Shown: positions 43,298 to 51,491 of the stretch, one piece after another
Layout of the letters: the number at the start of each line of letters is the position of its first letter
Numbering within the stretch: position 1 is the stretch's first letter
Position numbers and translations under genes: made by a program
Notes under the pieces: model-generated
Seen by the model: only the letters and a program-made list of their open reading frames with translations
Told to the model about the DNA's origin: nothing
The model's database searches: none
Origin: Clostridiales bacterium
Lineage (GTDB): Bacteria > Bacillota > Clostridia > Saccharofermentanales > Saccharofermentanaceae
Direction: 5' to 3'
Assembly: GCA_017513085.1 (NCBI GenBank)
Contig: JAFWDK010000029.1
Span: 107,275-171,274, forward strand
Length of the DNA: 64,000 bases

Positions 43298-45511
43298 ATG
43301 GCATTTGTACCTGGAAAATGGTCTGAGGACATCCATGTCCGTGACTTTATCAACAAGAATTACACTCCGTACGATGGAGACGAGTCGTTTCTGGCGGGAC
43401 CGACACAGGCCACGCTGGATCTCTGGGATAAGATCCTGGAGCTCCGTAAAAAAGAGAAGGAGAACGGCGGCGTTCTCGACATCGACGAGCACACTATATC
43501 CACTATTACTTCCCATGCCCCGGGATATATCGACAAAGACAAAGAAAAGATCGTCGGACTTCAGACCGATGCTCCGCTTAAGCGCGCGATCATGCCGTTT
43601 GGCGGTATCCGCATGGTCAGATCCTCGCTCGATGCTTACGCAAGAGAGATGGATCCGGAGGTCGAGCATGTCTTCCAATATAGAAAAACACATAACGACG
43701 GCGTTTTTGACGCCTACACACCGGAGATGCAGCGCGCGCGTCACTGCGGCATCCTGACCGGTCTTCCGGACGCTTACGGCCGCGGACGTATCATCGGCGA
43801 CTACCGCCGTATCCCGCTTTACGGTACGGCTTTCCTGATCGCGCAGAAGAGAAAAGCGAAGGACCAGATCCTTTCGGACGTCATGGACGTGGAGACGATC
43901 CAGCAGAGAGAAGAGATCTCCGAGCAGGTCAAGAGTTTGTACGAACTGACTAAGATGGCGCAGAGCTACGGCTTCGACATCTCCCGCGCGGCAAGAAACT
44001 TCACCGAGGCGGTTCAGTGGCTCTACTTCGGCTACCTCGGCGTCGTGAAAGAGCAGAACGGTGCGGCCATGTCCCTCGGACGTGTGTCCACTTTCCTCGA
44101 TATCTACGCGGAAGAAGAACTGAAGAACGGCACGATGACCGAGTCCGAGATCCAGGAAGTTGTCGATCACTTTATCATGAAGCTTCGTATTGTCCGCTTT
44201 TTGCGTACTCCGGCGTACGACGAGCTTTTCTCCGGCGACCCGACATGGATCACCGAGTCCATCGGCGGTATCGGTCTCGACGGCCGCCACATGGTCACCA
44301 AGATGAGCTACCGTTTCCTGCATACTCTCGAGAACATCGGATCCGCACCGGAGCCGAACATGACGATCCTCTGGAGTCCGAACCTTCCGGAGAACTTCAA
44401 GAAGTACTGCGCGAAGATCTCCATCAACACGTCCTCCATCCAGTATGAGAGCGACGAGCTGATGCGTGAGAAGTTCGGCGATGACTACGCAATCGCATGC
44501 TGTGTTTCCGCCATGCGTGTCGGCAAGCAGATGCAGTTCTTCGGTGCCCGCGCCAATCTGGCAAAAGCACTTCTCTATTCGATCAATGGTGGTCGTGATG
44601 AGAAGACGGGGGATCAGGTCGGTCCGGTAAGAAATCCGATCACTTCCGAATACCTTGACTACGACGAAGTCATGGCGCGTTTCGACGAGACCTGCGCATG
44701 GCTTTCAAAACTGTATATCAATACTTTGAACGTTATCCACTACATGCATGACAAGTACTGCTACGAGAGATTGGAGATGGCGCTTCACGACGAGAAGATC
44801 GACCGCACCATGGCTTGCGGTCTGTCCGGTCTTTCCGTTATCGCTGACAGCCTTTCCGCAATCAAGTACGCGAAGGTAAAACCGATCCGTAATGAACAGG
44901 GTCTGGCTGTGGACTTCGAGATCACAGGTGACTACCCGCAATATGGTAACGACAACCCGAAGGTTGACCGTATCGCTGCAGAGGTCGTCCGCAAGTTCAT
45001 GAAGCATCTTTCTAAGCACAAGTGCTATCGTAACGCCCGTCCGACGCAGTCGATCCTGACGATCACATCCAACGTCGTTTACGGTAAGAAGACCGGTTCC
45101 ACACCAGACGGACGTAAGGCCGGCGAGCCTTTTGCACCAGGCGCCAACCCGATGCACGGCCGTGATCGTTCCGGCGCAGTTGCATCCATGAGATCGGTCG
45201 CGAACCTTCAGTACGACTACAGTGAAGATGGTATTTCCTACACCTTCTCGATCCTGCCGTCCACACTCGGCAAGACACTCGAAGAACAGCAGGTCAACCT
45301 CTACAATCTCCTCGACGGCTACTTCACCGACGGCGGCCACCACATCAACGTCAACGTTATCCTGAGAAAGACCTTGCTCGACGCGATGGATCACCCGGAA
45401 AAATACCCGCAGCTCACCATCCGTGTCTCCGGCTACGCGGTCAACTTCACGACCCTCACCCACGAACAGCAGCTCGAAGTAGTGAGAAGAACGGTTCACT
45501 CGAAAATGTGA
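43298..45511 (+). CDS. pflB: Formate C-acetyltransferase (pyruvate formate-lyase)
   Basis: The ATG at 43298 follows GAGGGAGGATT and gives 737 residues, normal for PFL. The active-site Cys-Cys pair is at residues 401-402 ([10 protein letters not shown]) and the glycine radical at residue 712 (RVSGYAVNF). PFL converts pyruvate and CoA to acetyl-CoA and formate and works only without oxygen, when the activase has set the glycyl radical. The sequence further upstream in frame is not conserved in character and is treated as leader. pflA follows after a spacer of about 250 bases that holds two palindromic repeat elements. Confidence 0.97.
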   Translation: MAFVPGKWSEDIHVRDFINKNYTPYDGDESFLAGPTQATLDLWDKILELRKKEKENGGVLDIDEHTISTITSHAPGYIDKDKEKIVGLQTDAPLKRAIMPFGGIRMVRSSLDAYAREMDPEVEHVFQYRKTHNDGVFDAYTPEMQRARHCGILTGLPDAYGRGRIIGDYRRIPLYGTAFLIAQKRKAKDQILSDVMDVETIQQREEISEQVKSLYELTKMAQSYGFDISRAARNFTEAVQWLYFGYLGVVKEQNGAAMSLGRVSTFLDIYAEEELKNGTMTESEIQEVVDHFIMKLRIVRFLRTPAYDELFSGDPTWITESIGGIGLDGRHMVTKMSYRFLHTLENIGSAPEPNMTILWSPNLPENFKKYCAKISINTSSIQYESDELMREKFGDDYAIACCVSAMRVGKQMQFFGARANLAKALLYSINGGRDEKTGDQVGPVRNPITSEYLDYDEVMARFDETCAWLSKLYINTLNVIHYMHDKYCYERLEMALHDEKIDRTMACGLSGLSVIADSLSAIKYAKVKPIRNEQGLAVDFEITGDYPQYGNDNPKVDRIAAEVVRKFMKHLSKHKCYRNARPTQSILTITSNVVYGKKTGSTPDGRKAGEPFAPGANPMHGRDRSGAVASMRSVANLQYDYSEDGISYTFSILPSTLGKTLEEQQVNLYNLLDGYFTDGGHHINVNVILRKTLLDAMDHPEKYPQLTIRVSGYAVNFTTLTHEQQLEVVRRTVHSKM

Positions 45512-45513
45512 TT

Positions 45514-45588
45514 CTTCGCGGATTTCTTTCCGCCGCTGGTCCTCCGCGCTTCGCTTGTGCGGAATCGCGTCGAAAATGAAATCCGCGA
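45514..45588 (-). repeat. Palindromic repeat element, copy 2 (arms TTCGCGGATTTC)
   Basis: Perfect 12-bp arms (45514-45525 and 45577-45588) begin three bases after the pflB stop. The 51-bp core, on the minus strand, aligns with the core of the other copies (GCGATTCCGCA, GCGAAGCGCGG, AGGACCAGCGGCGG), although the arms are different in sequence. Confidence 0.75.
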
Positions 45589-45657
45589 ACAATCAAGTTC
45601 CGAAAGACGACTAGGATAGCGGCTTCTCGGAAGAACGTTTAATGTTTTCAGCACGCT

Positions 45658-45740
45658 CCTCATATGCGGAAATATTGAGGAGCGTTTCCGCAGGCGCGAA
45701 GCGCCGAGGACTTAGCGACGAGATATTTCCGCATATGAGG
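45658..45740 (+). repeat. Palindromic repeat element, copy 3 (arms CCTCATATGCGGAAATAT)
   Basis: Perfect 18-bp arms (45658-45675 and 45723-45740) enclose a 47-bp core TGAGGAGCG-TTTCCGCAGGCG-...-GCCGAGGACTTAGCGACGAG that matches the cores at 47144 and 62853. An alternative stem CGCTCCTCA/TGAGGAGCG (45654-45662 with 45676-45684) competes with the long arm. It ends about 25 bases before the pflA start. Confidence 0.8.
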
Positions 45741-45764
45741 ACCAGCGAAGAGATACTTCGCGTG

Positions 45765-46538
45765 ATGAGTATTATGACAGATTCTGTAAAAGGTTACGTA
45801 CACTCTATCGAAACTCTTGGCGCCGTGGATGGTCCGGGGCTTCGTTTTGTTGTCTTTTTGCAGGGTTGTCCGCTTCGTTGCAAGTTCTGCCATAACCCGG
45901 ATACATGGCGTTTCGAGGGCGGGGAAGAAGTGACGGTGGGAGAGCAGGTGAAGCAGATCCTGCGGTACCGTTCGTATATTAAGTCGGGCGGCGTGACGAT
46001 CTCCGGCGGGGAACCGCTCCGGCAGGCGGAGTTCTGTCTTGCGATGATCCGCGCACTGCACGAAGAGGGGATCCATGTTGCCATCGACACGTCCGGAATC
46101 TATTGCGAGGGCGTGGCGCTTCAAGCCGCGATGGAAGCAGACCTGCTGCTTCTGGATATCAAGTCTTTTGATGCCGATAAGGCAAAAGCACTTACCGGGT
46201 TTTCGACCGATCATGCCTGGCGTTTGTTAGGTGAACGTGAAGCGGCCGGAAAAACGGTATGGATCCGGCACGTTTTGGTGCCCGGATATACATTGATCGA
46301 CAAAGATGCGCAAGGAAAAATCTTTGAAGAGGAAGAGGCGTGGAAAAAGGCGAACGCTGAACTGCTCGAGGGGATCCGCAGGCTGAAAAAATACGCTTGC
46401 GTTGAGCGGATCGATCTACTGCCGTTCCATAAAATGGGAGAGTTCAAGTACGAGGAGTTGCATCTGCCTTACGAATTGAAAGAGACCGAAGAGCCTGATG
46501 AGAAAGTGATCGAGTGGGCCGAAGCTGCGGCGCGCTGA
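45765..46538 (+). CDS. pflA: Pyruvate formate-lyase activating enzyme
   Basis: The 257-residue protein is a radical SAM enzyme with the cluster-binding CPLRCKFC (Cys35, Cys39, Cys42), the family segment GPGLRFVVFLQGC and the AdoMet-binding VTISGGEPLRQ. It sets the glycyl radical of PflB. The start is uncertain: ATG at 45765 or at 45774; both are close to a weak site, and the frame is open far upstream into the repeat element. The spacer with two palindromic elements may lower or tune its expression relative to pflB. Confidence 0.94.
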   Translation: MSIMTDSVKGYVHSIETLGAVDGPGLRFVVFLQGCPLRCKFCHNPDTWRFEGGEEVTVGEQVKQILRYRSYIKSGGVTISGGEPLRQAEFCLAMIRALHEEGIHVAIDTSGIYCEGVALQAAMEADLLLLDIKSFDADKAKALTGFSTDHAWRLLGEREAAGKTVWIRHVLVPGYTLIDKDAQGKIFEEEEAWKKANAELLEGIRRLKKYACVERIDLLPFHKMGEFKYEELHLPYELKETEEPDEKVIEWAEAAAR

Positions 46539-47251
46539 GACGAAGGCGCCGCACGCTGAGCTAGCCCTGGGAACTCGAAAGTGACGCGCCGAGCAGACGC
46601 CGGGAGGCGCTGGAATCCGTGGGGATACAAGATCGAGGGGTCCGATTATCATAGGAGTTGGTATCGATCATGACCACTACAGCTAGGATGAATGAAACGC
46701 GGGTTTTAGGCCGTAATGCCCGGAGTGGTTAGCTATGGGTAACTGCGCTGTTTACGGTCAAAAACACAAAAAGTGATGATTCTGACCGTAAAATCAAGCG
46801 TTTTTCGATGGGATTTACGGTCAGAAATGAGGAAATCGATGATTTAGCCCGTAAATATCAAGGAAAAAATTCAAAAAACGGTTTTTTTTTACGGGCTAAA
46901 TTGAGCAAATCGATGAGTCTGACCGTAGACACGGCAGTTAGTTTGGACTAACTGCCGCGTTTGCTGCTGAGACTTCCGATTTTGAACATTTTACCAGTAA
47001 ACCATGTGGTTAGACCAACTAACCGCACCGTTCTTTATGAGTGAATCATGTGCCGCCGGGGTCGATCGGACACTCCCCACCTTGTATCCAGCTGATCACA
47101 GCAGCAAAACTGCACTTCACTTCCACGCAAGCAGAACTGTTTCTGAGGAGCGATTACGCAAGCGTGCGTAGCACGCCGAGTACCAGCGACGAAGAAACAG
47201 TTCTGCGTTTCCGATCTTGTATCCAGCTGATCCCATCCCCCGCGGCGCAGC
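46539..47251. repeat. Repeat-rich spacer between pflA and a DUF4214 gene
   Basis: No gene is seen. From left to right: a hairpin at the pflA end (GCGGCGC/GCGCCGC, 46527-46552); a reverse copy of the CTTGTATC repeat (about 46621-46650); a degenerate GTTAG hairpin (46726-46748); a TTTAC-hairpin array (46751-46927) with arms TTTACGGTCA, TTTACGGGCT and spacer AAATCGATG; a GCAGTTAG/CTAACTGC hairpin near 46935-46955; a TTTACCAGTAAA half-site and GTGGTTAG/CTAACCGC hairpin (about 46990-47027); a forward CTTGTATC repeat (47064-47100); palindromic element copy 4 (47131-47206); and a third CTTGTATC copy (47212-47240). Confidence 0.75.
47131..47206 (+). repeat. Palindromic repeat element, copy 4 (arms GCAGAACTGTTTC)
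   Basis: 13-bp arms at 47131-47143 and 47194-47206 around a 50-bp core (47144-47193) with the inner hairpin GCGTGC-GTA-GCACGC. It matches copy 1 on the opposite strand at all but two core positions. Confidence 0.88.
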
Positions 47252-48172
47252 TTACATCGTTCCTTGATCGATGCCGTAGGTGGCGCAGATGTTTGCGAAT
47301 TCTTCGCTGTTTCCGAAGAAGGCAATAGCCTCGCGGCGTGTGTACAACGTATAGAGAAGTTTTTTCACCCAATAATTCCTTTCTTCATTACTCGGTTTTC
47401 TGTCCATGAAGGTTTGATACAATCGATCGACGAATATTCCGTCGCTCACATTCATAGCGTCGAATTCCTTACTGAAGAAGAAAGCTTTTGCAGCGGAACA
47501 ACCGGTCTGCTCAAGGTTCGTCAGTGCCAAGGACCAGTAGGAAAGACCGGACACTTCCGGCTCTCTTTTCAGGCAACAGGTATAAAGACGAGTGGCGAAT
47601 TTGATGGCGTTCGGCGAAGCAAACTCGGCTTTGTGCCACTTGGCGCCGGACTTAACACCATAGAGAGCACAGACATTGCACCATTCGGTCGATTCGATGA
47701 AGTTTTCAACGACTCCCACGCGTGTCATTCTTCCGGAGTTGAGCGCGTCTGCCCAGCCCTGCTTACCGGCTGCATCGGATTCGCGGTCGAAAAATGTCTT
47801 GTAAAGTGTCTCGACAAAGTCGTCGACAGAAAGATTCCTGTTCATGAATTCCGGTGCTTCCAAAAGAAAGAACCTCGCGCAATCCGCACCATTGTATTCG
47901 CCATGTAAGACCTTGGCGACCCAGAAAGCTTTTCCGTCCGGCTCCGCCTTGCGGCCAAGCGCCACTACATACAGACGTTCCACAAAATCCTCGAACGTCG
48001 GGTCATCTTCCGGCTCGATGTCTTGAGGCGCGGAGGATGCAAGATCCACCGACTGCACGAACGAAGGAACCGAAGGCTCCGAAGCAAGTGCTTTTGGCGA
48101 GGAAAGGCCGAACATGCCTCCTAACATGGTAAGTGTGAGTGCGATGCTGCTAATGATAACTTTTCTTTTCAT
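47252..48172 (-). CDS. Exported DUF4214-repeat protein
   Basis: The 306-residue protein has a signal peptide (about 1-31, ending ALASEP) and then three to four DUF4214 modules (about 58-300; LYVVALGRKAEPDGKAFWV, LYKTFFDRESDAAGKQGWA, LYTCCLKREPEVSGLSYWS, LYQTFMDRKPSNEERNYWV). There is no catalytic domain. It is closest in layout to the module block of the amidase at 14200-15828, including the phrases GADCARFFL and STEWCNVCALYGV. It may be a surface or wall-bound adaptor. GGAGG precedes the ATG. Confidence 0.85.
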   Translation of the reverse strand: MKRKVIISSIALTLTMLGGMFGLSSPKALASEPSVPSFVQSVDLASSAPQDIEPEDDPTFEDFVERLYVVALGRKAEPDGKAFWVAKVLHGEYNGADCARFFLLEAPEFMNRNLSVDDFVETLYKTFFDRESDAAGKQGWADALNSGRMTRVGVVENFIESTEWCNVCALYGVKSGAKWHKAEFASPNAIKFATRLYTCCLKREPEVSGLSYWSLALTNLEQTGCSAAKAFFFSKEFDAMNVSDGIFVDRLYQTFMDRKPSNEERNYWVKKLLYTLYTRREAIAFFGNSEEFANICATYGIDQGTM

Positions 48173-48351
48173 AAAAAATACCTCCGATTTGTGTGTCGCT
48201 ATATAGACACAAACCAGAGGCAGTTTATTCGAAGATTTTGAAAAAAATTTTGCCGATGCAAAAGCACTTCCGTGGCGGCTGAGCGTTCTGGTGTTCCGGC
48301 GTTCCTGCGCATCGGTGTGCCGGTATTCCGGTGCACCGGCCAGAGGCAGAG
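48173..48351. other. Spacer with a GC-rich imperfect repeat
   Basis: A 10-mer AAAAGCACTT lies at 48260-48269. From 48275 to 48345 the stretch repeats GTTCCGG- and GGTGTGCCGG-like words several times without a clear unit. A small GTGTC/GACAC hairpin lies near 48190-48213 upstream of the DUF4214 gene. Confidence 0.4.
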
Positions 48352-49509
48352 TCAGGCGTAGTTAGATTCGACGTACTGGAATACCATTTTAGAAACTTCG
48401 CCGATGATATTATGTGCGGTGGTGTCATTGCTGCACTCGGTCATGACGCAGATGACGTAGTCTTCGGAAGCGAAGACGATACCGAGATCGTTGAAAGCAC
48501 CGTACTGATTATTGAACCCAACCTTGTGGGCAGCTTTGGCTGTGCCGGAGACACCTGCCGGAATACCCCAGTTGTATTCGGTGGTGCAAAGATCGTCGAT
48601 CAAAGGCTGGAAAGCATCCGGTTTGTCCTTGTAATCCTTATAGAGATGCTCCGCGTATTTGGCCAGATCGATGGAACTTGTACGGTTCTTGCCGGTCATT
48701 TCTTCGCCACGAAAATTCGTGTAGGAGGATGTGGCACGGTAATCCACGACAGCACTGATCGGCTTCATAAACTCCGCATTAATAGTATCGATGCCGCCAA
48801 GACGGCGAAGGAGCATGTTGGTCGCGCAGTTATCGCTCTTTGTAATGGAAAGGTGAGACACCTCACTTAAAGGATATTCGGTTCCATCGGCAGAATTCTG
48901 GATCGTGCCGGTGCCGCCCTCAAAGTCTCCCTTCGGATAACCTTGTGCGTTGTAAGCCATTTTCTCGTCAAGTTTAATACTTCCGTCTGCCACTTTCTCA
49001 TAAAGATAAGTATTGTAAGCAAGCTTAATGGAACTTGCGGCGACGAAAGGTGTGGACTCGTTCACCGCGATGGTCTCACCATTCGACATGTTGATGTAAT
49101 ACATGGAAAAACGACCGCTCTGCTTGGACAGATACTCGCTGACGTTTGTCTGCAGGGTAGCCAGGTTGGTTGCGCGTGTTTCTGCAGAAACCGTCTGTAC
49201 CTTGGGCGCAGCTTCCGATGTGGAAGTGTTGTCTGTCGGCGGCACAGTGATATCTGTCGAAGATTGATCCGGGGCCGCACTGATCGGGTTTCCGGATGCA
49301 TCTGTTTCCGGAACACTTGTCGCAACTGTGGTTTGTGTGGTCTTGGTGTCCTTCTTGTCTTTCTTGGAGAGCAGCATGCTGATAAAAACGATATCCGCAA
49401 TTACGCAGCCCATGCAGATCGCAAGACAAGCGATAACGAAATTTCTTCTCTTGGCTGTATTACGCCGCCGGGAAGAACTGTATATGTTGTAATTGGAAGA
49501 ATTCTTCAC
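48352..49509 (-). CDS. Class A beta-lactamase-like serine hydrolase, membrane-anchored
   Basis: The 385-residue protein has a short basic cytoplasmic start, a transmembrane helix (about 24-47), a serine/threonine-rich linker (about 55-105) and a penicillin-recognising hydrolase domain with Ser159-x-x-Lys162 (SSIK), the Ser225-Asp-Asn triad SDN and an HKVG segment in place of the usual KTG. The E of the class A omega loop is not obvious. It could be a beta-lactamase, or a DD-carboxypeptidase-like wall enzyme that retains the fold. The linker and anchor argue for a wall-side role. It is monocistronic. Confidence 0.82.
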   Translation of the reverse strand: MKNSSNYNIYSSSRRRNTAKRRNFVIACLAICMGCVIADIVFISMLLSKKDKKDTKTTQTTVATSVPETDASGNPISAAPDQSSTDITVPPTDNTSTSEAAPKVQTVSAETRATNLATLQTNVSEYLSKQSGRFSMYYINMSNGETIAVNESTPFVAASSIKLAYNTYLYEKVADGSIKLDEKMAYNAQGYPKGDFEGGTGTIQNSADGTEYPLSEVSHLSITKSDNCATNMLLRRLGGIDTINAEFMKPISAVVDYRATSSYTNFRGEEMTGKNRTSSIDLAKYAEHLYKDYKDKPDAFQPLIDDLCTTEYNWGIPAGVSGTAKAAHKVGFNNQYGAFNDLGIVFASEDYVICVMTECSNDTTAHNIIGEVSKMVFQYVESNYA

Positions 49510-49705
49510 GATCGATCTCCTTAGTATATGAGGTGCGGAAAAACCGCATAAATGCTGACAAAACCGTTAATGTGAACTTAGTATATCATCGCTAAGTTAC
49601 GATTCGGTTCGCTTATTGTAACAAGACGAATACAAGACTTCAAGTATCAAATACTAAGAAAATAGTCACTTTCCAAGGTGGGGGAGAAGATTTATGAATA
49701 AAGAT

Positions 49706-49731
49706 CCGAAGACGGACATGACAGTCTTCGG
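49706..49731 (-). terminator. Hairpin past the diguanylate cyclase gene
   Basis: CCGAAGAC and GTCTTCGG pair perfectly over 10 bases; about 35 bases past the stop at 49766 on the minus strand. The T tract is weak. Confidence 0.5.
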
Positions 49732-49765
49732 ACATATGCGGTCGCCGCCTGCCCTCTGTCGTCCG

Positions 49766-51073
49766 TCAGATATCGAGATTGCTCTGCTCGCTATGGATCT
49801 CGGCGGTGCGGACAATGGACTGAAGGGGAATGGAAGGATCGATCCTTGTAGCGTACCCGGTCAGCACACGCAACGGAATGCCGTTTACCGTGACGCCCGA
49901 GAACTGCAATTTGCAGATGTTCATGAAAGCCTCGGCCTTTTCTTTTTCTGTGTCGGGAAGAAGGACGATGAACTCGTCACTGCCCCAGCGCGCCACGATA
50001 CCGTTATCTTTGATAGCCTTGCTGATGATGTCGGCCACCTTGCAAAGCAGGCTGTCACCGGTCGAACGGCCGTAGTTTTCGTTGATCTGATGCATGCCCT
50101 TGATGTCCGCGACAATAATGCTGTACGGACAGCGGGATTCACGCTCCGCCTGCGCGAATACGTCTTCGACATACATACGGTTGAAAAGTTTCGTCAGCGG
50201 GTCGTGGTAGCTTAAGAAAAGGTTCTTGCTCTGCGCCTGCTTGAGCGCCGTGATATTGTTTACGAAACAAGAGACACCGATGATATTCTTATCTTCATCG
50301 AGGAGCGGCGCGTAGTAGGTCTGCCAGTAAGAAGCCGTCTGATCGTTGTCGCCGAACTTTTCGATGTGCGAAAGATACTCACCGTTCAGCGCATGCTCCA
50401 GCTTCTCTTTCAGAACCGCTTGGGTCTCCGGATCGTTCACGACATCAAGGATCGAGTCTCCGATGTGGATCTCTTTCTTCCAAAGACGAAGCATGGAATA
50501 CTTGTTACGCTTGTTGAAAGAAGTATAACGAAGATCGGTATCCAGCGTGTACACGATCATGTCCGGAACCGTCTCGATCATGGATTTCTCGACGGCCTCC
50601 CAACGCTTGGCTGCAATGTCCGATTTCTCCTTATCCTTCACGATGTGGTACGAGTTGGCGAACTGCGAACAGAAAAGACGGTACATGAGGATCGAAAGGA
50701 TCAGCGCGAAAATGAAATCCTTGATCATGATGATGTGAAGCGTGCTCGTCTTCATGCCGGCAACGCTGGCCACGACCGTATCGGAGATCGCGATCCAGAC
50801 GAGCGTGATCAGGAAGAAAAAGAGCACGGACAATACGCTGCTTCGGATGAACGGAAGAGAGATACGCTGCCAGACGGAAAGTTTCTTCTCTTCCGAGGTA
50901 AAAGGACTTCCGGGGGTGATCTCTTCGCTTTCGGCCGGGGAGGCTTTGCCGGAAGGATCTTTGTCGTCGGCGATGGCATCTTCACGATGAGAACCGGTCT
51001 TGGCATAAACAGGGTTATCTTCCTTGATGCCGGCTTCCTGCTGGAGTTTTTTAACATCGTCTTTATACGCCAT
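49766..51073 (-). CDS. Membrane-bound PAS-GGDEF diguanylate cyclase (GSDEF variant)
   Basis: The 435-residue protein has an acidic N-terminal region (about 1-65), two transmembrane helices (about 75-120), a PAS domain (about 160-270, with ETVPDMIVYTLDTDLRYTSF and VNNITALKQAQ) and a GGDEF domain (about 275-410). The signature is GSDEF rather than GGDEF (ARWGSDEFIVLLP), while the upstream metal site (VADIKGMHQINENYGRSTGD) is present. A serine at the second position is found in some enzymes, so activity is uncertain. It is monocistronic, divergent from the SCIFF gene. Confidence 0.85.
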   Translation of the reverse strand: MAYKDDVKKLQQEAGIKEDNPVYAKTGSHREDAIADDKDPSGKASPAESEEITPGSPFTSEEKKLSVWQRISLPFIRSSVLSVLFFFLITLVWIAISDTVVASVAGMKTSTLHIIMIKDFIFALILSILMYRLFCSQFANSYHIVKDKEKSDIAAKRWEAVEKSMIETVPDMIVYTLDTDLRYTSFNKRNKYSMLRLWKKEIHIGDSILDVVNDPETQAVLKEKLEHALNGEYLSHIEKFGDNDQTASYWQTYYAPLLDEDKNIIGVSCFVNNITALKQAQSKNLFLSYHDPLTKLFNRMYVEDVFAQAERESRCPYSIIVADIKGMHQINENYGRSTGDSLLCKVADIISKAIKDNGIVARWGSDEFIVLLPDTEKEKAEAFMNICKLQFSGVTVNGIPLRVLTGYATRIDPSIPLQSIVRTAEIHSEQSNLDI

Positions 51074-51159
51074 CTTCTACCTCTTCGTATGTGCAAACTG
51101 CCCGCCTGAAAACGGGGCAGAACCAGTCACTATGTCGATTATACCATGTTGCGCGAATA

Positions 51160-51188
51160 TTGACACTAGAGGTGCTGTCTGCTATTAT
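51160..51188 (+). promoter_or_regulatory. Strong promoter of the SCIFF peptide gene
   Basis: TTGACA (51160-51165), 17 bases, TATTAT (51183-51188), about 33 bases before the start codon. It is the best consensus promoter in the window. Confidence 0.85.
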
Positions 51189-51221
51189 TTTTGGTAGTTT
51201 ATAAGAAAGAGGTATACTTTC

Positions 51222-51368
51222 ATGGAACATATCAAGACGATTGAAACACGTAACCTTTGCGAGAGCGCGAAGAAGGGCGGTTGCGGCGAGTGCCAGACAT
51301 CCTGCCAGTCTGCTTGCAAGACTTCCTGCGGTATCGCAAACCAGCAGTGCGAGAACAAGAATAAGTAA
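51222..51368 (+). CDS. scfA: SCIFF ranthipeptide precursor
   Basis: The 48-residue product starts MEHIKTIETRNLCESAKKGG and contains CGECQTSCQSACKTSC, the block that defines SCIFF (six cysteines in forty-five) peptides. Here there are seven cysteines (residues 13, 21, 24, 28, 32, 36, 43); Cys13 is additional. In the family the radical SAM maturase forms thioether bonds between cysteines and threonine or other residues; the peptide is widely kept in Clostridia and has been linked to quorum-type signalling. AGAGG precedes the ATG. A terminator (51401-51442) separates it from the maturase, so the peptide mRNA should greatly exceed the enzyme mRNA. Confidence 0.95.
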   Translation: MEHIKTIETRNLCESAKKGGCGECQTSCQSACKTSCGIANQQCENKNK

Positions 51369-51400
51369 TTCTTGTTGTACGTATCACACGAGAATAAATC

Positions 51401-51442
51401 GCTGTCTTTGATTTCCGTTTTGTGACAAAGACAGCTTTTTTT
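51401..51442 (+). terminator. Attenuating terminator between SCIFF peptide and maturase genes
   Basis: GCTGTCTTTG pairs with CAAAGACAGC over a 15-base loop, followed by TTTTTTT. Read-through probably supplies the maturase transcript. Confidence 0.9.
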
Positions 51443-51491
51443 CGCACGAAGCGGGAAGACAGGTGCTTCGGGCCAAACAGAAAGGACGACC

